A stretch of DNA of 64,000 nucleotides, taken from positions 151,212,197 through 151,276,196 of the forward strand of contig CM060924.1 of assembly GCA_030737875.1 (NCBI GenBank). The letters are read 5' to 3'. Both the position numbers and the translations under genes were made by a program. This stretch comes from Allium sativum. Its lineage: Eukaryota > Streptophyta > Magnoliopsida > Asparagales > Amaryllidaceae. Under the pieces are notes generated by a model that worked only from the letters and a program-made list of their open reading frames with translations, ran no database searches and had not been told where the DNA came from. The stretch's first letter is position 1. Each line of letters starts with the position of its first letter. Positions 46,501-57,964 of this stretch are shown here, piece by piece.

Positions 46501-49049
46501 CAAAGCGTGAATTGCCTGTGTGGCATGCTGAGATGCAAATGATCAAGGCTTTTGTTGAAAAGCATAGTCTTGTGGTTGATGATCAAAGCACGGCCTTTGT
46601 GGCATCGCTGTGTAGCGTTAATTCGTGAGCCTCACACCCCGGTGTGAACCAAAAACTGGAGAGGACCTCAGGGAGGACATGCGTTTCTTTCTAGCTAGGA
46701 GTGGTGTCAGTGACTTACCATCCCTGACAAGTTTGACTCATGTGGTTGTTGGAATGCGAGGCGGCTCGGTTATATCGGTCAATAAGGGACCGATGGAGTC
46801 ATTTGGCTCATTTACGCCCCAAAGGGCGGGGAAACGCATTGTTCAGGCATAATAATCCACTCAGTGTGGACCAGCCCTGACGATCCAAGGGGCAGTTGCG
46901 GCTATTCCAGAGACATGGTAGGCTAGATTGTCTCGAAGTGGTGAGGACTATCTTTAGCCTCAGTTCACAGATGGAAATCCAATTTCCAATACGCGACATT
47001 TCGGTTTCAATTGTAAACCTATATTGGCGGCATAGTGGCATGGGACGCTCATGTCGCCTATGATTGATACATTTATATTTGAAGTTGTTTTCTTCACTTA
47101 TAGTAATAATAAAAGAATAAATTTCACGTATCAAGCATTATTTGGGTATTATAAGGTACAACCCTATCCTTCGGCTTGCGATGCATTGTGTGATGAGAAC
47201 TGGGTCTTATAATAGCTTCGTTGTTCTTTATTTAGCATTGCACTGTTTGTTTTGTGCACCGGTCTTCTTGGGAGGAAACCCGTTCCGTGTTATACGGCGT
47301 GGTCCCTTGATTTACCTAACATTGAAATAAAGATTAATAACTGTTTTAGTTCTCACACCAGTCACATGACTGACCTGGAGTTTATTGTTTTAACCTAAAC
47401 TCTGGGTTCCCCTATTTTCCGCACGGGCAGCTAGTAGTTTTGGTTTTGCAGATTTATATTCACAGGATCTTGGTTTATAGCTAAAGGGATATTCGAAAAT
47501 CCCTGAATCCGTGTATTTATTTCAGTTATGTTTTGTATTATTTTTCCGCTGCAGTAATGTATTTAAATCTCTGATATTTATTAAATGTATATTTGTAACA
47601 CCCCACCTCCGTTAAGGTCACTCACAAAGGGAATGCCTTAACTTTGGTGGAGCATTTTAGTAAACAGAACAGAAACTTACAAGACAGATAAAACAGTACT
47701 TGAAAAATTTTAACTTTATTACAGCGGAAACATAAATTAATATGGTTACATCCTCTCAAATTTCAGAATTCAAGTACAAAATATCAGTCTTGTACAAAAG
47801 CCTTCAAAATGCATAGTTTAAAATCATAATCCCCATGGAACGGAAGCTATACAGAGCCAAGCCATACTTTAAGCACTTCAAGCAAAGAGAAATCCGGATC
47901 AAGCTAAAGTATTTCCCTCCTTGGATAACCTGGGGGGGGGGGGAAACGGAAGAAAGGAGGCGAAAACAACAAGGGTCAGACAAAAAGTCTGGCAAGTCCA
48001 GTGACTTTCAGCATATGAACAGATAATAATAATATGAGATGAACATAAAACTGGATGTGAGATAACTATAACAGGTGTAGCAGATATAACAGAAAAACAG
48101 AATGATATAAACTATTGTTTTACACTTCTCTGCACTAATACTAGTATAACAGAATTAGGTGTCACCCTAATGTCTAAATTGAAGCAGGAACGGGTACAGA
48201 ATACTTTAACAGAAACAGAATGCTAATAATGGGCCTTTACTACCCGATCAGAAACAGACAGAAGAAGAAACAGATTTATCCCTATGGAAACAGAATGTGG
48301 AATTAGGTGTACACTAGTAATGGGCCTTTACCACCCGAACAGTCGGTACCACACAGAAACAGACAGGTGTTACCACCCAACAGAAACAGACGGTACCAAC
48401 AGAAACAGACAGAACTAAGCGTACCCTAAAACCCTACCCCAAGCGATCGGCTCCCTAATACATAAATATCCTGTGTCGGCCCCACAGTAGGGTGTATCAC
48501 TCCCTAAAGTGACAACCAATTGGCACAGACCTATTTACAGATGTCACGGCGTCTTACATCCTCAGAGGCAGACCGGGATCCATGCACGCACATGACCCGG
48601 TTCGAACGCACCATCAACACCCCTCGCCATTATCAGAATGAACCACTTATAATTAGTTCAGTAAGCGTGCCCGGACCCTACCTACTGTTGGGTCAAAGTT
48701 TTGATACCAGAAAGGGTTACTGACTAATATGGGTCCCAAACAACAGATGACACAAGTAATTCCCCTCCTAACCTTGTGTCCCCAAACTAACAGATTTCAG
48801 ATTTATTTGTTTACTAGTTCAGACATACAGAATTCAGATTTACTAGTTCACAAATTGAGTTAACAAGTTTTCAGACTAACGGATCAGATGTACAGATTTT
48901 TCAGATTTGTCTAACTTTGTATTGGGCCTACAGATTCATGGACGGGTTTTACTACATCTATTAATCCCTTTGGTTTAACCCTATTTCCGCCAATACGTTT
49001 TAGACGTCATTCTTATCTTAGATTTGCATTAATTAATTATTAATGCACA

Positions 49050-49138
49050 GACCTCTCACATTAGGTCGGTAGCTTGTGGCCGCTGGATATGCCGGGCGGT
49101 TCCGGGCAGACTTCTGCCACAAGCCAGACCTAACCTCG
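49050..49138 (-). other. LTR hairpin unit (B, with GACCTAA stem)
   Basis: On the minus strand the outer stem is TTAGGTC with GACCTAA. The inner stem is GCTTGTGGC with GCCACAAGC. The loop is GCCCGGAACCGCCCGG. All pairs are perfect although the stem sequence differs from A and D. Confidence 0.65.
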
Positions 49139-49159
49139 TGTCTTACGCATGTTATGACT

Positions 49160-49250
49160 AACTTCTCACATTAGAACCTATTGTTTGCGGCCACTAGATG
49201 TGCCGGGCGGTTCCGGGCAGATTTACGTCGCAAACTCATTCTAAGCTCGA
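49160..49250 (-). other. LTR hairpin unit (B, with TTCTAA stem)
   Basis: On the minus strand the outer stem is TTAGAA with TTCTAA. The inner stem is GTTTGCG with CGCAAAC. The loop is GCCCGGAACCGCCCGG. Confidence 0.62.
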
Positions 49251-50827
49251 GTTAGCCATATTCATCTTTGCGGCCAATTAATTAATTAATTACCGTTTAT
49301 GCGCACACCCAATATATATGCCAATTCAGATTATATCAATAACAGAATGATCACATCAACTCAACTGATATAGCAGATAACCGATTTTAGCAGATTGGGT
49401 GACTTAACAGATTTAACCGATTTAGCACTTAGCAGATTTTGGCATATAACAGATTAGGCATCTCAACAGACAAATTTAACAGATTTGGCATTTCAATCTA
49501 ATTAGTAGTCTAGGCAAAATAACAAAACTAGCAATTTAGGCAACTTAGCAAATTAGCAGATTTAGCAAACCTAATAATTCTAAAGGTTCTATTTACATGC
49601 CTTGCCTAGTCATAAATTAGGCCTAAATTCATATGCCTACATAATTTTTTCATGATTCACAACATATATTCCATGTTTGCTTAAGCGCCGAATATGGACA
49701 TAATTTTCCATATAACATATGTTCCAATATAGATTATACCAAATATAACCATTAATTTCAATGCATGTCATATATCCAAAAATCCCTATTTAGGTGTAAT
49801 TACAATAATAGATATCCTAATTAATGTAAATCTTAAGTTTCCATATCTTCCTTCTTTTCATGTCATGAATTATTATGCAAACTATCCCCAATAATATAAA
49901 TCTTTAAACCATATCTTCTAAAAATCAGATCTTGCCTTTTTATATGCATTTTGTCCAAAGTCTCAAATCATATGTAATCTTTACAGTGGTTCCTCTTCTT
50001 CTTTTATCACAAAATATGCATAGGTCTAAAACTAGTTTATAACATATGCTATTTTTTTTCTAATTAATTACAGGTCTAAATTACAACATAACTATGCATA
50101 CAACATGCATAAATTATATGTTCATAGTCAAATTTATGCATCCAATCCCAAGTCATATGTCCAATATATTTTATGCCTCAGACCTAAAGTCATACATTCA
50201 ATTTGGTTTTGTCAAATTTCTCATCATTCATCCCAAAACTTGCGTTCATACGTTCATCTCTTATGAGATTAGGCACAGGCTCGTGGTAGCCTGGCTATAG
50301 AAACAGAAAAGAAGAAAGGAATATAGAACAGTCACAGAAAACAGATCTAACGGAAGAGAATACAACCTCAAACTCAGATTTAAATGCATATCAAAATTAT
50401 AATTAACGTTTATAGCGGAGAATAACTGTACTTGCCTTGATTGGATTAAAGAAAGAACTTTTAACTTGTTGTAGAATCTTTTGCAGAACTTTAACCTCTA
50501 GTTTGAATTGAGTTGCTTAGGCTGATGTTGATTATCTTCTAGTTTTAATTCCAGCAGAGCAGAGACGCCAATTTTTTTTTTTTATTAGAAGAAGAGAGCA
50601 ATGGAGGCTAGAGAATTGTGCAAGAAACCTAGGTAGAGTCTAGGGTCCTTTTTATAGAGGTTAGGAACTGATTAGGACCATTGATGTTGCTTGGATTGAT
50701 CGTAGCCATTCATTCGAAAGAGAGACCAATTAGAGCCTGCCACCTAGCCCTAATGACAAAGCAGACCACAGAAAATCGACTAATAGAGAATAGGCCAGCC
50801 GGGTTGGACTGGGTTCGACCTGTCTCT

Positions 50828-50908
50828 GGACCAGGTCGACAGCCCTGTCGACAACCCTGTCGACAGCCCTGTCGACCTGGTTAGACCAGGTCGACAGCCC
50901 AGTCGACC
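50828..50908 (-). promoter_or_regulatory. GTCGAC palindrome cluster in the B LTR
   Basis: Six GTCGAC sites with AGCCCT-type spacers, very like those in A. The second LTR has the same at 56411-56491. Confidence 0.6.
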
Positions 50909-51190
50909 TGGGTGCATCTGGCGGGATTTTTCCCGCCCTGGCCAATTGGGCCCGGTTTTAATTTTAAACTGTTTTATTCTGAGCTGTTCGAATTTTAAAC
51001 TTAATTCAGAAACTTCCAGAGGCTATATCTTCTTCATACGGACTCCGTTTTTCGAAAACTCGGACTCTATTTCGCGTATTTTTCCGAGACGAACGCAATG
51101 GCGTATCCCGTTTCCCTTAGTTCCTTGATTTCAAATTAATTATACTTTAATTTATGACTTTCACGGTTATAGAATATACGGGGTGTTACA

Positions 51191-52091
51191 TTCTCCCCCA
51201 CTTAAAAGGATTTCCTCCCCGAAATCTTCAAGTTAAGAAGAATGTGTCCTACCATCCAATCATCCATCTACTCAATCATCAACCACAGGCATCCATTGTC
51301 CTTATAGACTTCTAATGCTTTAATGTTTAAATGCACAGTGTGTGTTCATGTCCGTATCTAATGCAAAATCAGGCGGCCCACTGATTCAGTCGACCTCCTT
51401 AATGCAAATCATGTTAGTGCCATGAGTCCAATATGTATGCAAATTTTCTTACTTGAGACATATCATTTCTATATGAGTGCACAACTGCTCATTCATATGC
51501 AACATCCATATGCTGATTCGACTATTTTGCATCCATAAAAATTTAAAAATGCTCACACATCCATATGCAGTATGAGAGTGCTTTCGAGCCGATCTAGTGC
51601 CTAGTATGTGTATATGCATCCACGAGCAACCACTAGCAACCACTTGCATCCACTTGCAACCATCAAACATAACATGTCTCAAACACATGTTTACACCCAT
51701 TAGTTTCTACCTAAAGTTCAAATATTCGATCGATAGGATACAGTCGAATGATGGAAGCGAGTACAGATAGAACGAAAATTTGGTTCCCATTAGACATGGG
51801 TCCTAAGTATCGGCCCCAAAGACCGGAACCAACATCAAATTGATACCCCACGAAAACTCAGAATGTATGCGTCATACTTGACGCCTAACACAGATATTCC
51901 TCAAACCCCAGTCCCAAACAGATGATCCATAACCCTTATGGGTCTGAGTCTACAACGGAATTCAGAAATAATACTAGTATTAAAGTGTAGAGTATCGATT
52001 ACAAAATCAAAATACCAGAATCAGAAAAAGTCTTGACTTCATAATCAGATAAATAAATTAAACCTACTATAGAAAATTTCCTATTTCTATC
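51191..52091 (-). other. B 3' untranslated region and PPT
   Basis: The PPT lies next to the LTR (plus-strand TTCTCCCCCACTT at 51191-51203). The hairpin motif shared with A and D is at 51361-51408 and the 10-bp repeats at 51615-51662. The part between about 51725 and 52085 has no match in A and no ORF; its origin is unknown. Confidence 0.75.
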
Positions 52092-53000
52092 CTAGCCACT
52101 AGCCTCAAGAGTGTTCGCCTGCCCTCCTTGTCCTCGTCTCTTCGGGCAGTCTCTAGTGAAGTGTCCCATCTCCCCACAGTTGAAGCAAGCGCCCTTCCTT
52201 TTTCTGCAATCCCTGTTCAGATGAGTTGAGCTCCCACAAGTAAAGCACTTTTTCCCCTTCTTATCTTCAGACTTCTCATCCTTCTTTTGTGTTTCCTTTT
52301 TGGGCCCCGCTTTCTTATTCTGTGGTTCTTCCTTCTTTGTTTCTTTCGGGCCCTTGTCTTCCTCGTGCAGTAGTGCCATATCCACCAATTTCTCGTAAGT
52401 TGCTCCCATGGGTACATGGGTCATGGCTAGGCTGTGCAGGGGCTCATTCAATCCTTTAACAAAGCGGAGAGCCTTTTTATGCTGAGTGTTGACTAAATCC
52501 AATCCGAATCTTGCTAGTTGGTTGAACTGGTTGACGTATTCCTTGACCGTCATACTTCCTTGCTTAAGAGACAAGAACTTTTCCAATTGTAAACTTCGTT
52601 CAGCTTGCGAGAAGAATTTTGTCTCAAACCTTGTTCTGAAATCCATCCATGTCTCCACCGGCCTCTCGGCGTTAGTGACTTCCCACCAGTAGGAAGCTTC
52701 GTCTTTGAGCAGCCATACTGCCAACTGTACCTTCTGCCTATCGTCCACCTCGAAGATAACGAACAGATCCTCAGTTTCTTTGAGCCAATTCCTTGCCTCT
52801 ACGAATGATTCAGTTCCTTTGAAATCCTTCCCACCCATGGCCCTAAAATCTCTACAGATTTTTGAGAAAGCAATAGCACGAGGAGGGGGTGGAGGAGGGG
52901 GATCATTTGCTGGACCTGCAGCGGCGGTCCTAGCCTCAAGATATTGACGAAACCAACCGGGTACATGAACACCCTCTGGTATCTCAGATGCTTCAGACAT
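52092..53000 (-). CDS. gag: Gag of element B, intact
   Basis: A single 302-codon ORF from ATG at 53000. The N-terminus (PEGVHVPGWF), a proline run and the capsid region (RNWLKETEDLF, WLLKDEASYWWEV, EKFLSLKQG, LARFGLDLVNT) match A gag closely. A lysine-rich linker leads to two CCHC zinc knuckles at about residues 252-265 (CFTCGSSTHLNRDC) and 272-285 (CFNCGEMGHFTRDC). It stops after TLEASG, precisely where A runs on through VLEA into the protease. So the protein is a complete Gag ending at the gag-protease border. It likely forms particles and packages B RNA. An intact frame in an element that lacks everything else suggests selection on Gag. Confidence 0.93.
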   Translation of the reverse strand: MSEASEIPEGVHVPGWFRQYLEARTAAAGPANDPPPPPPPRAIAFSKICRDFRAMGGKDFKGTESFVEARNWLKETEDLFVIFEVDDRQKVQLAVWLLKDEASYWWEVTNAERPVETWMDFRTRFETKFFSQAERSLQLEKFLSLKQGSMTVKEYVNQFNQLARFGLDLVNTQHKKALRFVKGLNEPLHSLAMTHVPMGATYEKLVDMALLHEEDKGPKETKKEEPQNKKAGPKKETQKKDEKSEDKKGKKCFTCGSSTHLNRDCRKRKGACFNCGEMGHFTRDCPKRRGQGGQANTLEASG

Positions 53001-53168
53001 GCTGGAACGAAAAAGGAAAGGTTCAATACAAAAAAGGACTGAAAGAAAGATATATGGCTCTTGGGGATCATGTTTTTTTCAAAATAAGCTTTATTTTTGA
53101 AAATACTTCCTTTCCAAAACCTTTTTGAAAATAGTTTTCAAAAACTTTACCCAATCTGGTAACCTTCA

Positions 53169-53180
53169 GCTCTGATACCA
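53169..53180 (-). other. Primer-binding site of B
   Basis: The minus strand reads TGGTATCAGAGC, two bases inside the 5' LTR. It is the initiator tRNA-Met type, identical to A. Confidence 0.93.
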
Positions 53181-53182
53181 AG

Positions 53183-56100
53183 TGTAACACCCCACCTCCG
53201 TTAAGGTCACTCACAAAGGGAATGCCTTAACTTTGGTGGAGCATTTTAGTAAACAGAACAGAAACTTACAAGACAGATAAAACAGTACTTGAAAAATTTT
53301 AACTTTATTACAGCGGAAACATAAATTAATATGGTTACATCCTCTCAAATTTCAGAATTCAAGTACAAAATATCAGTCTTGTACAAAAGCCTTAAAATGC
53401 ATAGTTTAAAATCATAATCCCCATGGAATGGAAGCTATACAGAGCCAAGCCATAATTTAAGCACTTCAAGCAAAGAGAAATCCGGATCAAGCTAAAGTAT
53501 TTCCCTCCTTGGATAACCTGGGGGGAAACGGAAGAAAGGAGGCGAAAACAACAAGGGTCAGACAAAAAGTCTGGCAAGTCCAGTGACTTTCAGCATATGA
53601 ACAGATAATAATAATATGAGATGAACATAAAACTGGATGTGAGATAACTATAACAGGTGTAGCAGATATAACAGAAAAACAGAATGATATAAACTATTGT
53701 TTTACACTTCTCTGCACTAATACTAGTATAACAGAATTAGGTGTCACCCTAATGTCTAAATCGAAGCAGGAACGGGTACAGAATACTTTAACAGAAACAG
53801 AATGCTAATAATGGGCATTTACTACCCGATCAGAAACAGACAGAAGAAGAAACAGATTTATCCCTATGGAAACAGAATGTGGAATTAGGTGTACACTAGT
53901 AATGGGCCTTTACCACCCGAACAGACGGTACCACACAGAAACAGACAGGTGTTACCACCCAATAGAAACAGACGGTACCAACAGAAACAGACAGAACTAA
54001 GCGTACCCTAAAACCCTACCCCAAGCGATCGGCTCCCTAATACATAAATATCCTGTGTCGGCCCCACAGTAGGGTGTATCACTCCCTAAAGTGACAACCA
54101 ATTGGCACAGACCTATTTACAGATGTCACGGCGTCTTACATCCTCAGAGGCAGACCGGGATCCATGCACGCACATGACCCGGTTCGAATGCACCATCAAC
54201 ACCCCTCGCCATTATCAGAATGAACCACTTATAATTAGTTCAGTAAGCGTGCCCAGACCCTACCTACTGTTGGGTCAAAGTTTTGATACCAGAAAGGGTT
54301 ACTGACTAATATGGGTCCCAAACAACAGATGACACAAGTAATTCCCCTCCTAACCTTGTGTCCCCAAACTAACAGATTTCAGATTTATTTGTTTACAAGT
54401 TCAGACATACAGAATTCAGATTTACTAGTTCACAAATTGAGTTAACAAGTTTTCAGACTAACGGATCAGATGTACAGATTTTTCAGATTTGTCTAACTTT
54501 GTATTTGGCCTACAGATTCATGGACGGGTTTTACTACATCTATTAATCCCTTTGGTTTAACCCTATTTTCCCCCAATACGTTTTAGACGTCATTCTTATC
54601 TTAGATTTGCATTAATTAATTATTAATGCACAGACCTCTCACATTAGGTCGGTAGCTTGTGGCCGCTGGATATGCCGGGCAGTTCCGGGCAGACTTCTGC
54701 CACAAGCCAGACCTAACCTCGTGTCTTACGCATGTTATGACTAACTTCTCACATTAGAACCTATTGTTTGCGGCCACTGGATGTGCCGGGCGGTTCCGGG
54801 CAGATTTACGTCGCAAACTCATTCTAACCTCGAGTTAGCCATATTCATCGTTGCGGCCAATTAATTAATTATTTACCGTTTATGCGCACACCCAATATAT
54901 ATGCCAATTCAGATTATATCAATAACAGAATGATCACATCAACTCAACTGATATAGCAGATAACATATTTTAGCAGATTGGGTGACTTAACAGATTTAAC
55001 CAATTTAGCACTTAGCAGATTTTGGCATATAACAGATTAGGCATCTCAACAGACAAATTTAACAGATTTGGCATTTCAATCTAATTAGTAGTCTAGGCAA
55101 AATAACAAAACTAGCAGTTTAGGCAACTTAGCAAATTAGCAGATTTAGCAAACCTAATAATTCTAAAGGTTCTATTTACATGCCTTGCCTAGTCATAAAT
55201 TAGGCCTAAATTCATATGCCTACATAATTTTTTCATGATTCACAACATATATTCCATGTTTGCTTAAGCGCAGAATATGGACATAATTTGCCATATAACA
55301 TATGTTCCAATATAGATTATACCAAATATAACCATTAATTTCAATGCATGTCATATATCCAAAAATCCCTATTTAGGTGTAATTACTATAATAGATATCC
55401 TAATTAATGTAAATCTTAAGTTTCCATATCTTCCTTCTTTTCATGTCATGAATTATTATGCAAACTATCCCCAATAATATAAATCTTTAAACCATATCTT
55501 CTAAAACTCAGATCTTGCCTTTTTATATGCATTTTGTCCAAAGTCTCAAATCATATGTAATCTTTACAGTGGTTCCTCTTCTTCTTTTATCACAAAATAT
55601 GCATAGGTCTAAAACTAGTTTATAACATATGCTATTTTTTTTCTAATTAATTACAGGTCTAAATTACAACATAACTATGCATACAACATGCACAAATTAT
55701 ATGTTCATAGTCAAATTTATGCATCCAATCCCAAGTCATATGTCCAATATATTTTATGCCTCAGACCTAAAGTCATACATTCAATTTGGTTTTGTCAAAT
55801 TTCTCATCATTCATCCCAAAACTTGCGTTCATACGTTCATCTCTTATGAGATTAGGCACAGGCTCGTGGTAGCCTGGCTATAGAAACAGAAAAGAAGAAA
55901 GGAATATAGAACAGTCACAGAAAACAGATCTAACGGAAGAGAATACAACCTCAAACTCAGATTTAAATGCATATCAAAATTATAATTAACGTTTATAGCG
56001 GAGAATAACTGTACTTGCCTTGATTGGATTAAAGAAAGAACTTTTAACTTGTTGTAGAATCTTTTGCAGAACTTTAACCTCTAGTTTGAATTGAGTTGCT

Positions 56101-56773
56101 TAGGCTGATGTTGATTATCTTCTAGTTTTAATTCCAGCAGAGCAGAGACGCCATTTTTATTTTTTTATTAGAAGAAGAGAGCAATGGAGGCTAGAGAATT
56201 GTGCAAGAAATCTAGGTAGAGTCTAGGGTCCTTTTTATAGAGGTTAGGAACTGATTAGGACCATTGATGTTGCTTGGATTGATCGTAGCCATTCATTCGA
56301 AAGAGAGACCAATTAGAGCCTGCCACCTAGCCCTAATGACAAAGCAGACCACTGAAAATCGACTAACAGAGAATAGGCCAGCTGGGTTGGACTGGGTTCG
56401 ACCTGTCTCTAGACCAGGTCGACAGCCCTGTCGACAACCCTGTCGACAGCCCTGTCGACCTGGTTAGACCAGGTCGACAGCCCAGTCGACCTGGGTGCAT
56501 CTGGCGGGATTTTTCCCGCCCTGGCCAATTGGGCCCGGTTTTAATTTTAAACTGTTTTATTCTGAGCTGTTCGAATTTTAAACTTAATTCAGAAACTTCC
56601 AGAGGCTATATCTTCTTCATACGGACTCCGTTTTTCGAAAACTCGGACTCTATTTCGCGTATTTTTCCGAGACGAACGCAATGGCGTATCCCATTTCCCT
56701 TAGTTCCTTGATTTCAAATTAATTATACTTTAATTTATGACTTTCACGGTTATAGAATATACGGGGTGTTACA
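53183..56773 (-). repeat. Element B 5' LTR (element orientation), 3591 bp
   Basis: Near-identical to 47594-51190. The poly-G/C run at the acceptor is shorter (six against about thirteen). Hairpin units are at 54633-54720 and 54744-54831. Confidence 0.95.
54633..54831 (-). other. LTR hairpin pair (B 5' LTR)
   Basis: The same two units as in the other B LTR. One loop has a single change (CCGGGCAGTTCCGGG on plus). Stems are unchanged. Confidence 0.6.
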
Positions 56774-57964
56774 ATATTATTCATTTATACTCTGTGATAT
56801 TCTTGTACTTTGATGAAAATGGTTGTAATAACAAAGAAATGTTCTTCTGTCTGTGTTCTGATTTGGCATGTTCTCAACTCAATCCGGGCTTTCCTTTACG
56901 GGGAAATCGGGTCGTGTCAGTTTCGTATCAGAGCTTTGGTTTATAAAGCTCGAGAACAAGACACACTAGAAACGAACGAAAGAATTCATCATAGATTGGA
57001 TTAGTAATATTCAATGAGAATGACTCGTTAGAGATGGGATCTGTAGTATCCTAGAACGAGGGTGAAGAGTGTTATTTTTAAAAGTAAAAATGAAAACAAA
57101 TTTTGTTTTGAAAATTTAAACCTTTTTATACGCATTTGAATATTTATTTTATACTGAATTTGGACAATCGAGTATATAAAGATTTTGCATATAGGACTTG
57201 CAAACATATATTCGATGTTTTAATATACTGGATAGATATATAATCACACTTCAGTCGCCCGGAGATGATTCTACTGATGACTATATAACATCAGTAGTTT
57301 GTGTTCGAGTTTCGAAAGTGGGATATCTATATATTTCCATTAGGCTGGTGTGAGAACCAAAACTAGAATAAGATTTATTGTTGTTAATTTGCATCAAAAA
57401 CATGATTTTCTCTATGTATATCAAAATTATGAATTTGAAAATCTAATCAACTAATTGATTGCTGGTTGTGTTGTATGATTATTCCTTGAAACCAATATGT
57501 ACATGAAAGTACAATAGCCAAATTTTACCAAATGTTGAACTACATTGAAATTGTTTGAAATTGCATGCATATACATGTACATAGATTGAACAGGTCACGA
57601 CAAGGAGGCTAGAGAAGAGGAATAAAATTTGTAGGGACAACAAATAGGTACACGTTTACTAATTTATTGGGTTTGGATGATTTTATGAGCCGATTGGCTA
57701 GCCGCTTGGTTGTTTCTTTTTCTTTTTGAGATGAGTGGGCCTATTTGGGGATTTTCCCGGTAGCCCCGTACAAAGGAGGTTATGGCGAAATTTTTCGAAA
57801 ATTGAGGTTGTTAGCCAAATTTTTGAAAAATTTGAAAGGTTCTTAGAAACTGAAAAGTTGAAGAACTTAAGCCCTAATGAAAATAATGAAAATTGAGTTG
57901 ATTAGTTAAACAAATTTCAGCTCCATTCCTTTTCGAGGAAGAAAAGATTTTAAGTGGAGGAGAT
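56774..57964 (+). other. End of C 5' LTR, PBS and non-coding interior of C
   Basis: Bases 56774-56919 finish the C 5' LTR (GGGTCGTGTCA). TCGTATCAGAGC at 56923-56934 is a PBS with one difference from TGGTATCAGAGC. The interior of about 1.05 kb has no long ORF or retroviral motif. It closes with AAGTGGAGGAGA, a PPT, before the 3' LTR at 57965. Confidence 0.82.

Larger units (their letters stand above)
41545..47593 (+). repeat. Element C 5' LTR, first part
   Basis: It starts TGTAACAAGCC. The first 650 bp match the mini-LTR, the 3' LTR (57965 on) and H. It continues through a GC-rich leader-like block (42480-42800), a TATATA/AAAATATGATTTTTATA repeat field (42950-43500), and a tail with CCCGTTCCGTGTTATACGG that matches F and the solo LTR. 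It contains an internal near-repeat of GGAAATTAGCTAAG...GTATTGATCTGATGTTGG type at about 45090-45180 and 45570-45660. Confidence 0.88.
47930..50435 (-). other. Putative GC-AG leader intron in the B LTR
   Basis: Minus-strand donor AAG|GCAAGTAC fits the consensus of the minor GC-AG intron class, and the acceptor is a pyrimidine tract then CAG. The other LTR has the same pair (56018 to 53518). Positions correspond to those in A, D and G. Confidence 0.42.
47594..51190 (-). repeat. Element B 3' LTR (element orientation), 3597 bp
   Basis: Plus strand starts TGTAACACCCC and ends GGGGTGTTACA. On the minus strand it has a GTCGAC cluster (50828-50908), TATA (50648-50659), a GC-type donor (50435), hairpin units (49160-49250 and 49050-49138) and the acceptor (47930). 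Unlike A, its middle is rich in repeated CAGAAACAGA and AACAGATTT-type words (read on plus). Confidence 0.95.
47594..56773 (-). mobile_element. Element B: gag-only LTR retrotransposon (TR-GAG-like)
   Basis: Two LTRs (47594-51190 and 53183-56773) flank 1992 bp that hold only gag. The TSD is ATATT at 47589-47593 and 56774-56778. In element orientation the 5' LTR is 53183-56773. PBS (53169-53180), PPT and 3' untranslated motifs are intact. The LTRs are almost identical by eye (a few dozen differences at most in 3.6 kb), so it is young. The first several hundred bases of its LTR closely resemble those of A, suggesting a shared transcription programme and a partner that supplies pol. Confidence 0.95.

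Noticed and set aside
46275..46852. ORFs in the tail of the C LTR (also 40403-41442 in F)
   Set aside because: Conserved between copies only as LTR sequence; frames are short and not kept between F, C and the solo LTR.
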